Assembly: GCA_902797195.1 (NCBI GenBank)
Contig: CADBRY010000080.1
Span: 1 to 6,924, forward strand
Length of the DNA: 6,924 bases
DNA from: an uncultured Eubacteriales bacterium
Lineage (GTDB): Bacteria; Bacillota; Clostridia; Peptostreptococcales; Anaerovoracaceae
Reading direction: 5' to 3'
In this document: positions 1-6,476 of the stretch, piece by piece
Layout of the letters: every line of letters begins with the position of its first letter
Numbering within the stretch: position 1 is the stretch's first letter
Program-made: the position numbers and the translations under genes
The notes under the pieces: generated by a model
What the model was told of the DNA's origin: nothing
What the model saw: the letters and a program-made list of their open reading frames with translations, nothing else
Databases searched by the model: none

Positions 1-539
1 AAAAAGGGAACACCGCTTTCATCTTCAAGCATCTTCCCGTAACGGTCAAAAAAACCTTTGCTGCAGTCGTTTAATATGACGCCTGCTATCTTTGAAGGTT
101 TTCTAAATTCCGCAAATCCTTTCACAGTGGCGGCGATGCTCAAAGCGGCTCCCCCCGGTCTGATGACCAGTATCGAGGGAATGTCCAGAAGGCCCGCCAG
201 ATGCCAGGGGCTGGATCCTGCGATCCCATCGTAATATCCCATGACGCCTTCACATATTACCGCCTGTTTTCCCCTGCTGTATGTGTCAAAGATTTCTTTT
301 GTTCTATTTTGCCCCGCGAGAAAAATATCCAGGTTGTGGCTTTCTATGCCAAGAACGGATCTGTGAAACATTGGGTCGATATAGTCGGGACCGCATTTGA
401 AAGCACAGGTGTCGAAGCCTTTATTTTTCATAAGGGCCGCCAGCCCGCAGGTCACCGCAGTCTTCCCGCTGTTGGAAGCCGTTGCTGCGATCATTACCCG
501 GATTATTCCCTCATCCTTTGTCCCCCGGACATCATTCAT
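1..539 (-). CDS. cbiA: Cobyrinate a,c-diamide synthase CbiA (3' end missing)
   Basis: CbiA uses ATP and glutamine to amidate the a and c acetate side chains of cobyrinate. Only the N-terminal ATP-binding half is here: 179 complete codons, open to the left edge. The C-terminal glutaminase domain would follow outside. Motifs read from the minus strand: the modified P-loop ATASNSGKT (19-27), FKCGPDYIDPMFH (47-59), the NLD (69-71) that follows it, and EGVMGYYDG (97-105), where LYDG or LFDG is more usual. FKCGPDYIDP followed by NLD and EGVMG identifies CbiA rather than CobQ/CbiP. The start is chosen at ATG 539, overlapping the cobL stop by 8 nt (ATGAATGA). The in-frame ATG at 494 would leave only three residues before the P-loop. 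The ATG at 535 is out of frame. CbiC, which acts between CbiET and CbiA, is not encoded between them. Confidence 0.95.
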   Translation of the reverse strand, partial: MNDVRGTKDEGIIRVMIAATASNSGKTAVTCGLAALMKNKGFDTCAFKCGPDYIDPMFHRSVLGIESHNLDIFLAGQNRTKEIFDTYSRGKQAVICEGVMGYYDGIAGSSPWHLAGLLDIPSILVIRPGGAALSIAATVKGFAEFRKPSKIAGVILNDCSKGFFDRYGKMLEDESGVPF

Positions 540-1998
540 TTTCCTCTTCCGCCTCTTCCTGCTCTTCGGTCATTTTACCCGTGATTATAAAGATCGGGTT
601 GCCGGCGATCATCATATGCTTTCCGGATACCTTTTTGGCCGAGCTTATGGAGACCTGGGTAATATCTATCTCCATTCCCAGATAGTCCATGACCACCATT
701 GTCTCCGTGGCCGTCTCAAGAAGAATGGCCGAAACGCAGATCAAAACCTCCGGATTCTTATTGAGGGCACATTCTATGATCTCACGCATATTGCCCCCGG
801 ATCCGCCTATGAATACCTTGTTTGGGGCGGGCAGATCCTCAAGAACGTCAGGAGCTTTTCCTTCTATGGTGTGGATGTTGCCAAGTCCAAATCTCTCTCT
901 GTTCTGTTCGATAAGAATGATTCCCTCGTGGTCCTTTTCCACCGCATAGACGCTGCCCCCTGAAGCCTGTAAGGCAAGCTCCACGGAGACACTTCCCGTT
1001 CCTGCGCCTACGTCCCAGACCACGTCATTTCTTTCCGTCTGCATATGACCCGCTATGACGGCTCTGATGTCCCTTTTGGTCATGGGCACATCCCCTCTTA
1101 TGAACATGCTGTCGGGAAGTCCGGGTCTCAGTTCAGTCTCAATTGGTCTTTCCTCTGTGGGGACGGCCTCCCCTTCGTGGAGCCTGACCGCTTCCATATC
1201 GTGCATATGTGAATCATCCGTCTGCAGAAGTTGATCCATGGGATCATCGAAGAGTTGGTTTATATCCTGAAGTTCCAGTTCTCCTCCATGGTTTATGGTC
1301 TCGGCCTCCTCTTCGTCCATGTTGACTCCCGTTGGCCAAACAAGGAGCACCGAAAGGCTGTCAAAGTCCTCGCCGGTAAAGTCCCTTGCTCCACCAAGGA
1401 TTATCCTCTCCTCATCGTAGGACAGGCGTTCCGCCACCGCTACCTGCAGATCTCCGAATCCGGCCTCCGAGATCTGCATGCAGAGTTCAGAGGGTCCGAG
1501 TTTTCCCCCTGTCAGGAAGAAAGTGTACCTGTCACTGTCGATCTCCCTGGAGGCATCACAGTCCATGCCGTGAGCGGAAACCAGCTTCCAGTCCTGCCAG
1601 CTCATATCCAGTCTGGCCGCCAAAAGCTGCAGACTGGATATCCCGGGAATCACATCCGTTTTTATCCCTTCGTTTTTTAACATTGGCAGAAGAGGTTTTG
1701 CCCCGGAGTAGAATCCCGTATCTCCGCTGAATGCTACGGCTATCCTCTTCTCCGTTTCCTCAGACATATCCGCCCCATTCCATGGAATATCCGGGTTCTC
1801 GTCTGTAAATGTCCTTATGAGTCCCATTATTTCCTCTGAGGAAACAGCCGAAGCTCTGCTGTCGCCCCACCCTCCTGGCAGGCTGTCTATAAGTCTTGGA
1901 GCACCGATGATGAGATCGGCGTGTTCCAGAGCATATATTCCCGATGCAGTCATGGTGCCTATGCTTCCGCATCCCGTTCCTACTAATGTTACTTTCAT
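532..1998 (-). CDS. cobL: Bifunctional cobalt-precorrin-6B C5,C15-methyltransferase, CbiE-CbiT fusion (CobL type)
   Basis: A 488-residue fusion of the two enzymes that convert cobalt-precorrin-6B to cobalt-precorrin-8. The N-terminal CbiE domain (about 1-222) is a class III methyltransferase acting at C5, with GTGCGS (7-12), SGDTGFYSG (91-99), PGISS (118-122) and SWQDWKLVSAHG (133-144). The C-terminal CbiT domain (about 292-475) methylates C15 and decarboxylates the C12 acetate. It has the conserved entry PGLPDSMFIRGDVPMTK (292-308) and a Rossmann SAM site VWDVGAGTGSVSVE (327-340), then GGSGGNM near the second half. The two domains are joined by an unusually long, highly acidic linker (about 223-291). 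The protein ends in an acidic tail, MTEEQEEAEEENE. CobL fusions I know are nearer 400-430 residues. The ATG overlaps the cbiJ stop (ATGA) with GAAGG 7 nt upstream. The symbol cbiET would be equally apt. Confidence 0.95.
   Translation of the reverse strand: MKVTLVGTGCGSIGTMTASGIYALEHADLIIGAPRLIDSLPGGWGDSRASAVSSEEIMGLIRTFTDENPDIPWNGADMSEETEKRIAVAFSGDTGFYSGAKPLLPMLKNEGIKTDVIPGISSLQLLAARLDMSWQDWKLVSAHGMDCDASREIDSDRYTFFLTGGKLGPSELCMQISEAGFGDLQVAVAERLSYDEERIILGGARDFTGEDFDSLSVLLVWPTGVNMDEEEAETINHGGELELQDINQLFDDPMDQLLQTDDSHMHDMEAVRLHEGEAVPTEERPIETELRPGLPDSMFIRGDVPMTKRDIRAVIAGHMQTERNDVVWDVGAGTGSVSVELALQASGGSVYAVEKDHEGIILIEQNRERFGLGNIHTIEGKAPDVLEDLPAPNKVFIGGSGGNMREIIECALNKNPEVLICVSAILLETATETMVVMDYLGMEIDITQVSISSAKKVSGKHMMIAGNPIFIITGKMTEEQEEAEEENE
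543..550 (-). promoter_or_regulatory. Probable ribosome binding site of cbiA
   Basis: GGAAGAGG on the minus strand, part of a purine-rich run over the last cobL codons. The AGAGG part ends 3 nt before the ATG at 539 and 7 nt before the out-of-frame ATG at 535. The GGAA part lies 7 nt before 539. Confidence 0.5.
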
Positions 1999-2792
1999 TC
2001 CACTACCTTCTCTTCCTGTATCAGTTTAAGGCACCGGGCCTCCACCTCTTCGTAAGTCATCCCCTGTTCTTCAGGCCTTGAGATGACCACCGCAGGTATT
2101 CCGCATATTCTGCACGCCTGGAGCTTCTCCCGGAACCCGCCTGTTTTTCCACTTTCCTTTGTAATCAATATTCCTATATCAAACTGACGTATGAGCGCCT
2201 CATTGAGCTGAGCTGAAAATGGTCCCTGCATGGCTATTATGTTCTCAGATTTTATCCCCTCTCTCAGGCACACCCTTATGCTCTCATCTGAGGGAAGAAC
2301 TCTGGCATATATCAGGTCTTTGTCCAGAGCCCTGCAGTAGTAGGGAAGATCCCTGACCCCTGTTGTCAAAAGGATGTTCCTCTTCTTGCAGCCGGCCCTT
2401 TCCATGGCCAGTTTTGCCGCTTCTTCTCTGTCTTTGGCCCAGATGATGGTCCTGTTCAATTCCTCTTCGTACTTGCCGCTTTTGGATCTGTCCTCATCCC
2501 TTCGCAGCCTTATGCGCCTTACTCCCACATCATCCGCGGCTATGCGGATATTGTCAGAGGCCTCCGTTGCGTAGGGATGGGTGGCGTCTATGACCAGGTC
2601 GAATCCTTCTATCATATTTGCCATTTCATCCTTTGTCCTGGGTCCCACAGACAGGCTGATCCCGGGATGTTCTCCCTGCTGCCGGGCTCCGTATTGAGAA
2701 ACTACGCTGACGGCTACTTTGGCTCCCGATTCGGCAAGTCTTATGGAAAGCCGTCTTCCCTCAGTCGTTCCTCCGAAAATATATATCTTCAT
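1995..2792 (-). CDS. cbiJ: Cobalt-precorrin-6A reductase CbiJ (CobK)
   Basis: CbiJ reduces cobalt-precorrin-6A to cobalt-precorrin-6B with a nicotinamide cofactor (NADH in the anaerobic pathway). From the ATG at 2792 the product is 265 residues, near the family norm. Motifs seen: FGGTTEGR (6-13) in the nucleotide-binding loop, IDATHPYA (68-75), LTTGVRDL (142-149), ARVLP (163-167), AMQGPFS (187-193) and TKESGKTGGFREK (211-223). The last is the best signature of this family. The start is uncertain. An ATG at 2801 would add MKN, but the GAGAGG upstream is then only 2 nt away. With the ATG at 2792 the gap is 11 nt and the protein begins MKIYIFGGTTEG, as homologues do. The start lies 32 nt (or 41 nt) inside cbiH. 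The stop overlaps the CbiET start by 4 nt. Its product is the substrate of CbiET, encoded next. Confidence 0.95.
   Translation of the reverse strand: MKIYIFGGTTEGRRLSIRLAESGAKVAVSVVSQYGARQQGEHPGISLSVGPRTKDEMANMIEGFDLVIDATHPYATEASDNIRIAADDVGVRRIRLRRDEDRSKSGKYEEELNRTIIWAKDREEAAKLAMERAGCKKRNILLTTGVRDLPYYCRALDKDLIYARVLPSDESIRVCLREGIKSENIIAMQGPFSAQLNEALIRQFDIGILITKESGKTGGFREKLQACRICGIPAVVISRPEEQGMTYEEVEARCLKLIQEEKVVE
2006..2010 (-). promoter_or_regulatory. Ribosome binding site of the cbiET fusion
   Basis: GAAGG, part of a longer purine run on the minus strand, ends 7 nt before the ATG at 1998 and lies within the last codons of cbiJ. Confidence 0.65.
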
Positions 2793-3519
2793 GTTTTTCA
2801 TATCCTCTCGGCGTTATTATCCGACCGCCCATCTCCATTGTTGTTGACGATCCCACAAAAACCGTTGTGAACATATCCACAGGTGCTTCTGCAAGCCTGT
2901 CAAGGGTAGTGATGCCGTACTCCTCACCTTCTCTGCCGATATTGCGCACCCATCCGCACACCGTATCCGGAGCTTTTGATTCCATCATTATCTCACAGGC
3001 CTTTTCCAGATAATCGGCTCTTTTCTTGGATTTGGGGTTGTAGATACATATGGCGAAATCACCCTCCGATGCGCATCTGATCCTCTTCTCTATGACTTCC
3101 CAGGGGGTGAGAAGATCTGAAAGGGAGATCACGCAGAAGTCGTGTCCCAGGGGTGCCCCCAGGATGCCCCCGCCGGATGTTGCCGCGGTAATGCCTGATA
3201 TGACCTCCACATCCACGTTCTCATACTGATTGGCAAGTTCAAGCATAAGTCCTGCCATCCCGTATACACCCGCGTCTCCGCTGCATACCACTGCAACGCT
3301 CTTTCCTGATGCGGCCTGTTCTATAGCCCATCTGCACCGCTGTATCTCCTGCTTCATTCCCGTGGTGTAGAATTCCTTATTGGGAAACATGTCTCTTACA
3401 AGATCCACATAGACCGTATATCCGGCTATTATGTCCACGCTTTCCATTGCCTTTACGGCTTCGTATGTCATGAACTGCTCGCCGCCGGGGCCCAGTCCTA
3501 CCGCATATATCTTACTCAC
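2761..3519 (-). CDS. cbiH: Cobalt-factor III C17-methyltransferase CbiH (CobJ), ring contraction
   Basis: CbiH methylates C17 of cobalt-factor III and drives the ring contraction that forms cobalt-precorrin-4. Translation from a GTG gives 252 residues. Class III methyltransferase motifs seen: GLGPG (8-12), CSGDAGVYGMAG (79-90), SGITAATS (108-115), LGAPLGHDF (120-128) followed by CVISLSDLLTPW (129-140), YNPKSKKR (160-167) and TPRGY (236-240). The LGAPLGHDF-ISLSDLLTPW block is diagnostic of CobJ/CbiH. The loop before ITAA has Ser where Pro is usual. Family members commonly end at or just after TPRGY. Here 12 further residues (EKHEDIYFRRND) are encoded by DNA that also encodes the start of cbiJ in another frame. 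The GTG start lies within the overlap GTGAGTAA with cbiG and has GGAGG 7 nt upstream. Confidence 0.97.
   Translation of the reverse strand: MSKIYAVGLGPGGEQFMTYEAVKAMESVDIIAGYTVYVDLVRDMFPNKEFYTTGMKQEIQRCRWAIEQAASGKSVAVVCSGDAGVYGMAGLMLELANQYENVDVEVISGITAATSGGGILGAPLGHDFCVISLSDLLTPWEVIEKRIRCASEGDFAICIYNPKSKKRADYLEKACEIMMESKAPDTVCGWVRNIGREGEEYGITTLDRLAEAPVDMFTTVFVGSSTTMEMGGRIITPRGYEKHEDIYFRRND
2804..2809 (-). promoter_or_regulatory. Possible ribosome binding site of cbiJ
   Basis: GAGAGG on the minus strand lies 2 nt before the ATG at 2801 and 11 nt before the ATG at 2792. Neither distance matches the 7 nt seen at most other junctions here, so the start is not settled by spacing. The longer gap is the more workable of the two. 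Confidence 0.45.
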
Positions 3520-4549
3520 TCTTCCACCTCCAGTCGGGCCTGTAATATTCCCGGGCTATCGCCATGGTTATTCCATCCTTTGCTTTTTTCCCGCAGATGA
3601 GTTCTCCTCCTCCGCTGGCGCGCACCGCGCTTCTCTCGCAGACATTGTCCACACCCGTCACCCGGCTGACCAGGGGGGAGCCTGTGAAGCTGCCTTCAAC
3701 TTCTCCCAGTTCCTGAGAGCTGTAGGTCACAAGATCCCATCCGTGTTCCCTGCAGAAGCGGAGAAGTCCCTCCTCTTCAGCCTTAAGATCTATGGATGCC
3801 ACGCCTGCTATTGATTCCTCATATATCCCGGCTTCACTTATAAACTCATTGAAAAAATCTTCAATCTGTTTTTCGGTGATGCCCTTTCTGCATCCAATCC
3901 CAAGCCGGCATATCCGGGGAACCAGATGCATGGAGTTTCCCTCTGAATATCCGATGTCCAGGGCGATGTCCGGATCGGGATCTTCCTCTCCCGCCATGCG
4001 GCATCCGTCGGGGATGTCTCCATCTATTTCCCACCGGCTTCTTACCCTTACGGAGTTTCCTGCCAGAATGCTCCCTGACACATCCTTTATTTTTTCATGT
4101 TCCAGTATAATGCAGTTCTGTCTCTTTGCCCACTCATCCACTGCAAAGGCTCCTCTAAGATCCGTGGCAGTGGTTATCACCGCTTCGCCTCCGCAGATCT
4201 CAGCCAGTCTTTTTGCCAGATCGTTGGCTCCTCCAAGATGTCCCGACAGGATGGGGATAATATATTTTCCGCCTTCGTCCACCACCACCACCGGAGGATC
4301 TTGGGATTTGTGGGTTATAAATGGAGCTATGGCACGGACGGCGATCCCAACCGCACCTACGTATACCAGCCCTCCCGCCGAGGGAAAATGCTCCCTTGTC
4401 CAGTCCTTCAGGGAAAGAGGCTCGCCGCTTCTTATGAAACCGCATCCATCCCCAAGCCCCGCGGCAAGCTCTGCCGCCAGCTTTTCTCCTCTGTCCGTAA
4501 AGGCGATCATCTCTATATTTTCAGGTCCTTTGAGACCGTTTCTTTTCAT
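3512..4549 (-). CDS. cbiG: Cobalt-precorrin-5A hydrolase CbiG
   Basis: CbiG opens the delta-lactone of cobalt-precorrin-5A and releases the extruded two-carbon unit as acetaldehyde, giving cobalt-precorrin-5B, the substrate of CbiD. It occurs only in the anaerobic route. The product is 345 residues, with the three-part layout of full-length CbiG. The N-terminal domain carries IAFTDRG (15-21), GAVGIAVRAIAP (65-76), KSQDPPVVVVDEGG (81-94) and ILSGHLGGAN (100-109), all strongly conserved in the family. A variable middle domain spans roughly residues 115-210. The C-terminal domain carries GIGCRKGIT (217-225) and SIDLKAEEEGLL (252-263). The ATG at 4549 overlaps the cbiF stop (ATGA) and has AGAGAGG 7 nt upstream. 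A second in-frame ATG at codon 14 sits where many homologues begin, but it lacks a comparable ribosome site. The gene runs 8 nt into cbiH. Confidence 0.96.
   Translation of the reverse strand: MKRNGLKGPENIEMIAFTDRGEKLAAELAAGLGDGCGFIRSGEPLSLKDWTREHFPSAGGLVYVGAVGIAVRAIAPFITHKSQDPPVVVVDEGGKYIIPILSGHLGGANDLAKRLAEICGGEAVITTATDLRGAFAVDEWAKRQNCIILEHEKIKDVSGSILAGNSVRVRSRWEIDGDIPDGCRMAGEEDPDPDIALDIGYSEGNSMHLVPRICRLGIGCRKGITEKQIEDFFNEFISEAGIYEESIAGVASIDLKAEEEGLLRFCREHGWDLVTYSSQELGEVEGSFTGSPLVSRVTGVDNVCERSAVRASGGGELICGKKAKDGITMAIAREYYRPDWRWKSE
3527..3531 (-). promoter_or_regulatory. Ribosome binding site of cbiH
   Basis: GGAGG on the minus strand ends 7 nt before the GTG at 3519. It identifies that GTG as the start although it lies inside the end of cbiG. 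Confidence 0.85.
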
Positions 4550-5301
4550 CGCGTTGCCTCTCTGAATTCGGTGGTGAATTCCGGATCATACAGTTTGCTC
4601 CTGTCATAGCTGCTTCCAAGAAAACCTCCCACCAGTATAAGGGCGGTCTTTGTGATATTGTTCTCTCTCGCCGCTTCAGCCAAAGTCCCAACAGTGCACC
4701 TGACCACTTTTTCGTCCGGCCATGTGGCCTTGTAAACTATCGCCGCAGGATCCTCAGGGTCCCTTCCTCCGCTGATCAGCTCACGGCTCACATCTTCCAG
4801 AAGTCCTGTGGAAAGGAATATGACCATGGTGGATCCATGGGCGGCAAAGGACGCCAGGTTTTCTTTTTCAGGCACGGGAGTCCTTCCCGCCATCCTGGTT
4901 ATGACCACGCTCTGGCTGACTCCCGGAAGGGTGTATTCAGCCATGAGGGCCGCGGCGGCTCCCGAAAAACTGGAAACACCCGGGGTGTCGTCATAGGCTA
5001 TTCCCTCTGCATCCAGTATGTCCATCTGTTCTCTTATGGCTCCGTAGAGACTTGCGTCTCCCGTATGGAGACGGACGGTATCCTTCCCCTCCGACTCCTT
5101 CTCCTTCATGACGGCTATGACCTCTTCCAGTGTCATCTCCGCGCTGTTATATATATCGCATCCTTCTTTGGTCATTTTTAACAGACCCGGGTTGACCAGA
5201 CTTCCCGCATAGATAACACAGTCGCATTTTTTCAGATATTCTGCTCCTCTCAGGGTTATCAGATCTTCTGCTCCCGGTCCCGCTCCCACAAAGTGAATCA
5301 T
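4546..5301 (-). CDS. cbiF: Cobalt-precorrin-4 C11-methyltransferase CbiF (CobM)
   Basis: CbiF methylates C11 of cobalt-precorrin-4 with S-adenosylmethionine to give cobalt-precorrin-5A. The 251-residue length is standard for this cytosolic class III (tetrapyrrole) methyltransferase. Seen motifs: glycine-rich GAGPG (6-10) in the first beta-loop, YAGSLVNP (31-38), RLHTGDASLYGA (77-88), VSSFSGAAAAL (109-119), EYTLPGVSQSVVITRMAGR (122-140) followed by TPVPEKE, FLSTG (162-166) and ATWPDE (192-197). The EYTLPG...SVVITR...GRTPVPE block separates CbiF/CobM from the other corrin methyltransferases. The second motif reads GDAS where GDPS is more usual. The ATG overlaps the cbiD stop by 4 nt and GGAGG stands 7 nt upstream. 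The stop in turn overlaps the cbiG start. Its substrate comes from CbiH and its product goes to CbiG; both are encoded downstream. Confidence 0.97.
   Translation of the reverse strand: MIHFVGAGPGAEDLITLRGAEYLKKCDCVIYAGSLVNPGLLKMTKEGCDIYNSAEMTLEEVIAVMKEKESEGKDTVRLHTGDASLYGAIREQMDILDAEGIAYDDTPGVSSFSGAAAALMAEYTLPGVSQSVVITRMAGRTPVPEKENLASFAAHGSTMVIFLSTGLLEDVSRELISGGRDPEDPAAIVYKATWPDEKVVRCTVGTLAEAARENNITKTALILVGGFLGSSYDRSKLYDPEFTTEFREATR
4557..4563 (-). promoter_or_regulatory. Ribosome binding site of cbiG
   Basis: AGAGAGG on the minus strand ends 7 nt before the ATG at 4549. It favours that start over the in-frame ATG 13 codons later. Confidence 0.7.
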
Positions 5302-6476
5302 TGCCTTTCCTCCATTCCATTATACTTCCATTGTTCCAGAATTCTAAGTCCTTCCTCGGTTATTCCCAGAGTGCCCCTCACATTGGAGAACATAAGGGCT
5401 CCGATCTTTATATCCTCGCCGGCTCTCCTTTGGATCTTCTCCTGGATCTCCTTCATCACAGATGAGATCACTTCATCCAGCAAGCCTTCTTCTTCAAGGA
5501 GATCGAAGCAGGCATCCGTGGTGGCAGCTTCCATAATATCTCCCGCAAGCTTTCTGCTTCCTCCGGCAAGGGCGCTGTGGGCGCATATGATCTCCCTCCT
5601 GCAGTCCGCCCATGAGGAATGGGTGTTCATTATGCCGCCGGCAGTTTTTATCAGCTTTCCTGCGTGGCTTACAAGAAGTACATTTTTGATCCCGCATGGA
5701 GTGAGCATATCCAGAGTTTCCCCCAGATAATTGGAAAACTTCAGTATGGGTATGGCCTCTCCCCTGGGATCCTTCAGCTTGTCCAGATTTTCTTTTCGTA
5801 TATGATCCATCCCGTAGTTGCCGGGAGTCAGAATCAGGCAGTCGGTTCTGAGCCCATCCTGCTTCATCTCAAGTTCTATGGTATCCACCAGGGCTTTTTC
5901 GCTCATGGGTTCTACGATACCCGTTGTTCCAAGGATGGATATGCCGTTCTCTATGCCCAGATTTGAGTTGAATGTTTTTTTAGCCGCCTTCTCACCTTCA
6001 GGGACAAAAATTATTACATCCATTCCGCCTTTATATCCAAGCTCACCGCATGCTTCATTCACCTGCCGGGTTATCATGGATCTGGGCCCGGAATTTATGG
6101 CCGCATTGCCCACAGGCTGATCCAGGCCGGGTCTCGTTACACGGCCCACGCCTTCTCCTCCGTCTATGCTTACGCCCCCATTCTCTCCTTCGCTTTTCCG
6201 GACTCTGGCGCATATGAGCATTCCGTCGGTGATATCCACATCGTCTCCTCCGTCCTTGAGGACTCCTGCCCATGCGGAATCACCCTCAAAGCCGTACTCT
6301 TCAGGGGTCACACTGACGCTTATCCCTTTTTGAGTCCTTACGGAGACCTGCTCCGGAATGTCCCCGGTCAGCAGCATCCTGGTTGCGATGTCCGCCGCAA
6401 GAGCTGCGCAGGTGCCCGTGGTATATCCGTATCTCAGTTCCTTGTTCCCTTTTCTCACGTAGTATTCCAGAGTCAC
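5298..6476 (-). CDS. cbiD: Cobalt-precorrin-5B (C1)-methyltransferase CbiD
   Basis: CbiD transfers a methyl group from S-adenosylmethionine to C1 of cobalt-precorrin-5B, giving cobalt-precorrin-6A; it is a hallmark of the anaerobic pathway. With a GTG start the product is 392 residues, normal for the family. Motifs seen: GYTTGTCAA (17-25), KDGGDDVDITDG (74-85), GEGVGRVTRPGL (107-118), PVGNAAINSGPR (121-132), ISILGTTGIVEPMSE (179-193) and HAGK..K.AGGIMNTHS (271-287). The frame is open for 38 more codons upstream to an ATG at 6590. That segment lies inside the ATPase gene, is unlike CbiD, and lacks a good ribosome site. The GTG at 6476 instead forms a GTGA overlap with the ATPase stop and has GGAGG 7 nt upstream. 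The AINSGPR stretch departs slightly from the AINP-x-PR I expect for the family. The stop overlaps the cbiF start (ATGA), so translation is probably coupled. Confidence 0.97.
   Translation of the reverse strand: MTLEYYVRKGNKELRYGYTTGTCAALAADIATRMLLTGDIPEQVSVRTQKGISVSVTPEEYGFEGDSAWAGVLKDGGDDVDITDGMLICARVRKSEGENGGVSIDGGEGVGRVTRPGLDQPVGNAAINSGPRSMITRQVNEACGELGYKGGMDVIIFVPEGEKAAKKTFNSNLGIENGISILGTTGIVEPMSEKALVDTIELEMKQDGLRTDCLILTPGNYGMDHIRKENLDKLKDPRGEAIPILKFSNYLGETLDMLTPCGIKNVLLVSHAGKLIKTAGGIMNTHSSWADCRREIICAHSALAGGSRKLAGDIMEAATTDACFDLLEEEGLLDEVISSVMKEIQEKIQRRAGEDIKIGALMFSNVRGTLGITEEGLRILEQWKYNGMEERQ
5309..5313 (-). promoter_or_regulatory. Ribosome binding site of cbiF
   Basis: GGAGG on the minus strand, 7 nt before the ATG at 5301, inside the last codons of cbiD. 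It supports the ATGA overlap as the true junction. Confidence 0.85.

Noticed and set aside
397..963. Open frame of 188 codons on the plus strand
   Set aside because: It is antisense to the CbiT domain and the start of cbiA, both clearly coding on the minus strand. No family features are seen in its product.
1231..1730. Plus-strand frames of 149 and 114 codons
   Set aside because: These are antisense shadows of the CbiE domain and the linker, with no independent coding evidence.
3792..4565. Open frame of 257 codons on the plus strand
   Set aside because: It lies wholly antisense to cbiG, whose conserved motifs fix the coding strand. The translation is rich in Ser and Pro with no recognisable motif, and there is no ribosome site.
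6055..6273. Minus-strand frame of 72 codons inside cbiD
   Set aside because: It is an out-of-frame shadow rich in Arg and Gly across a well-conserved part of cbiD.
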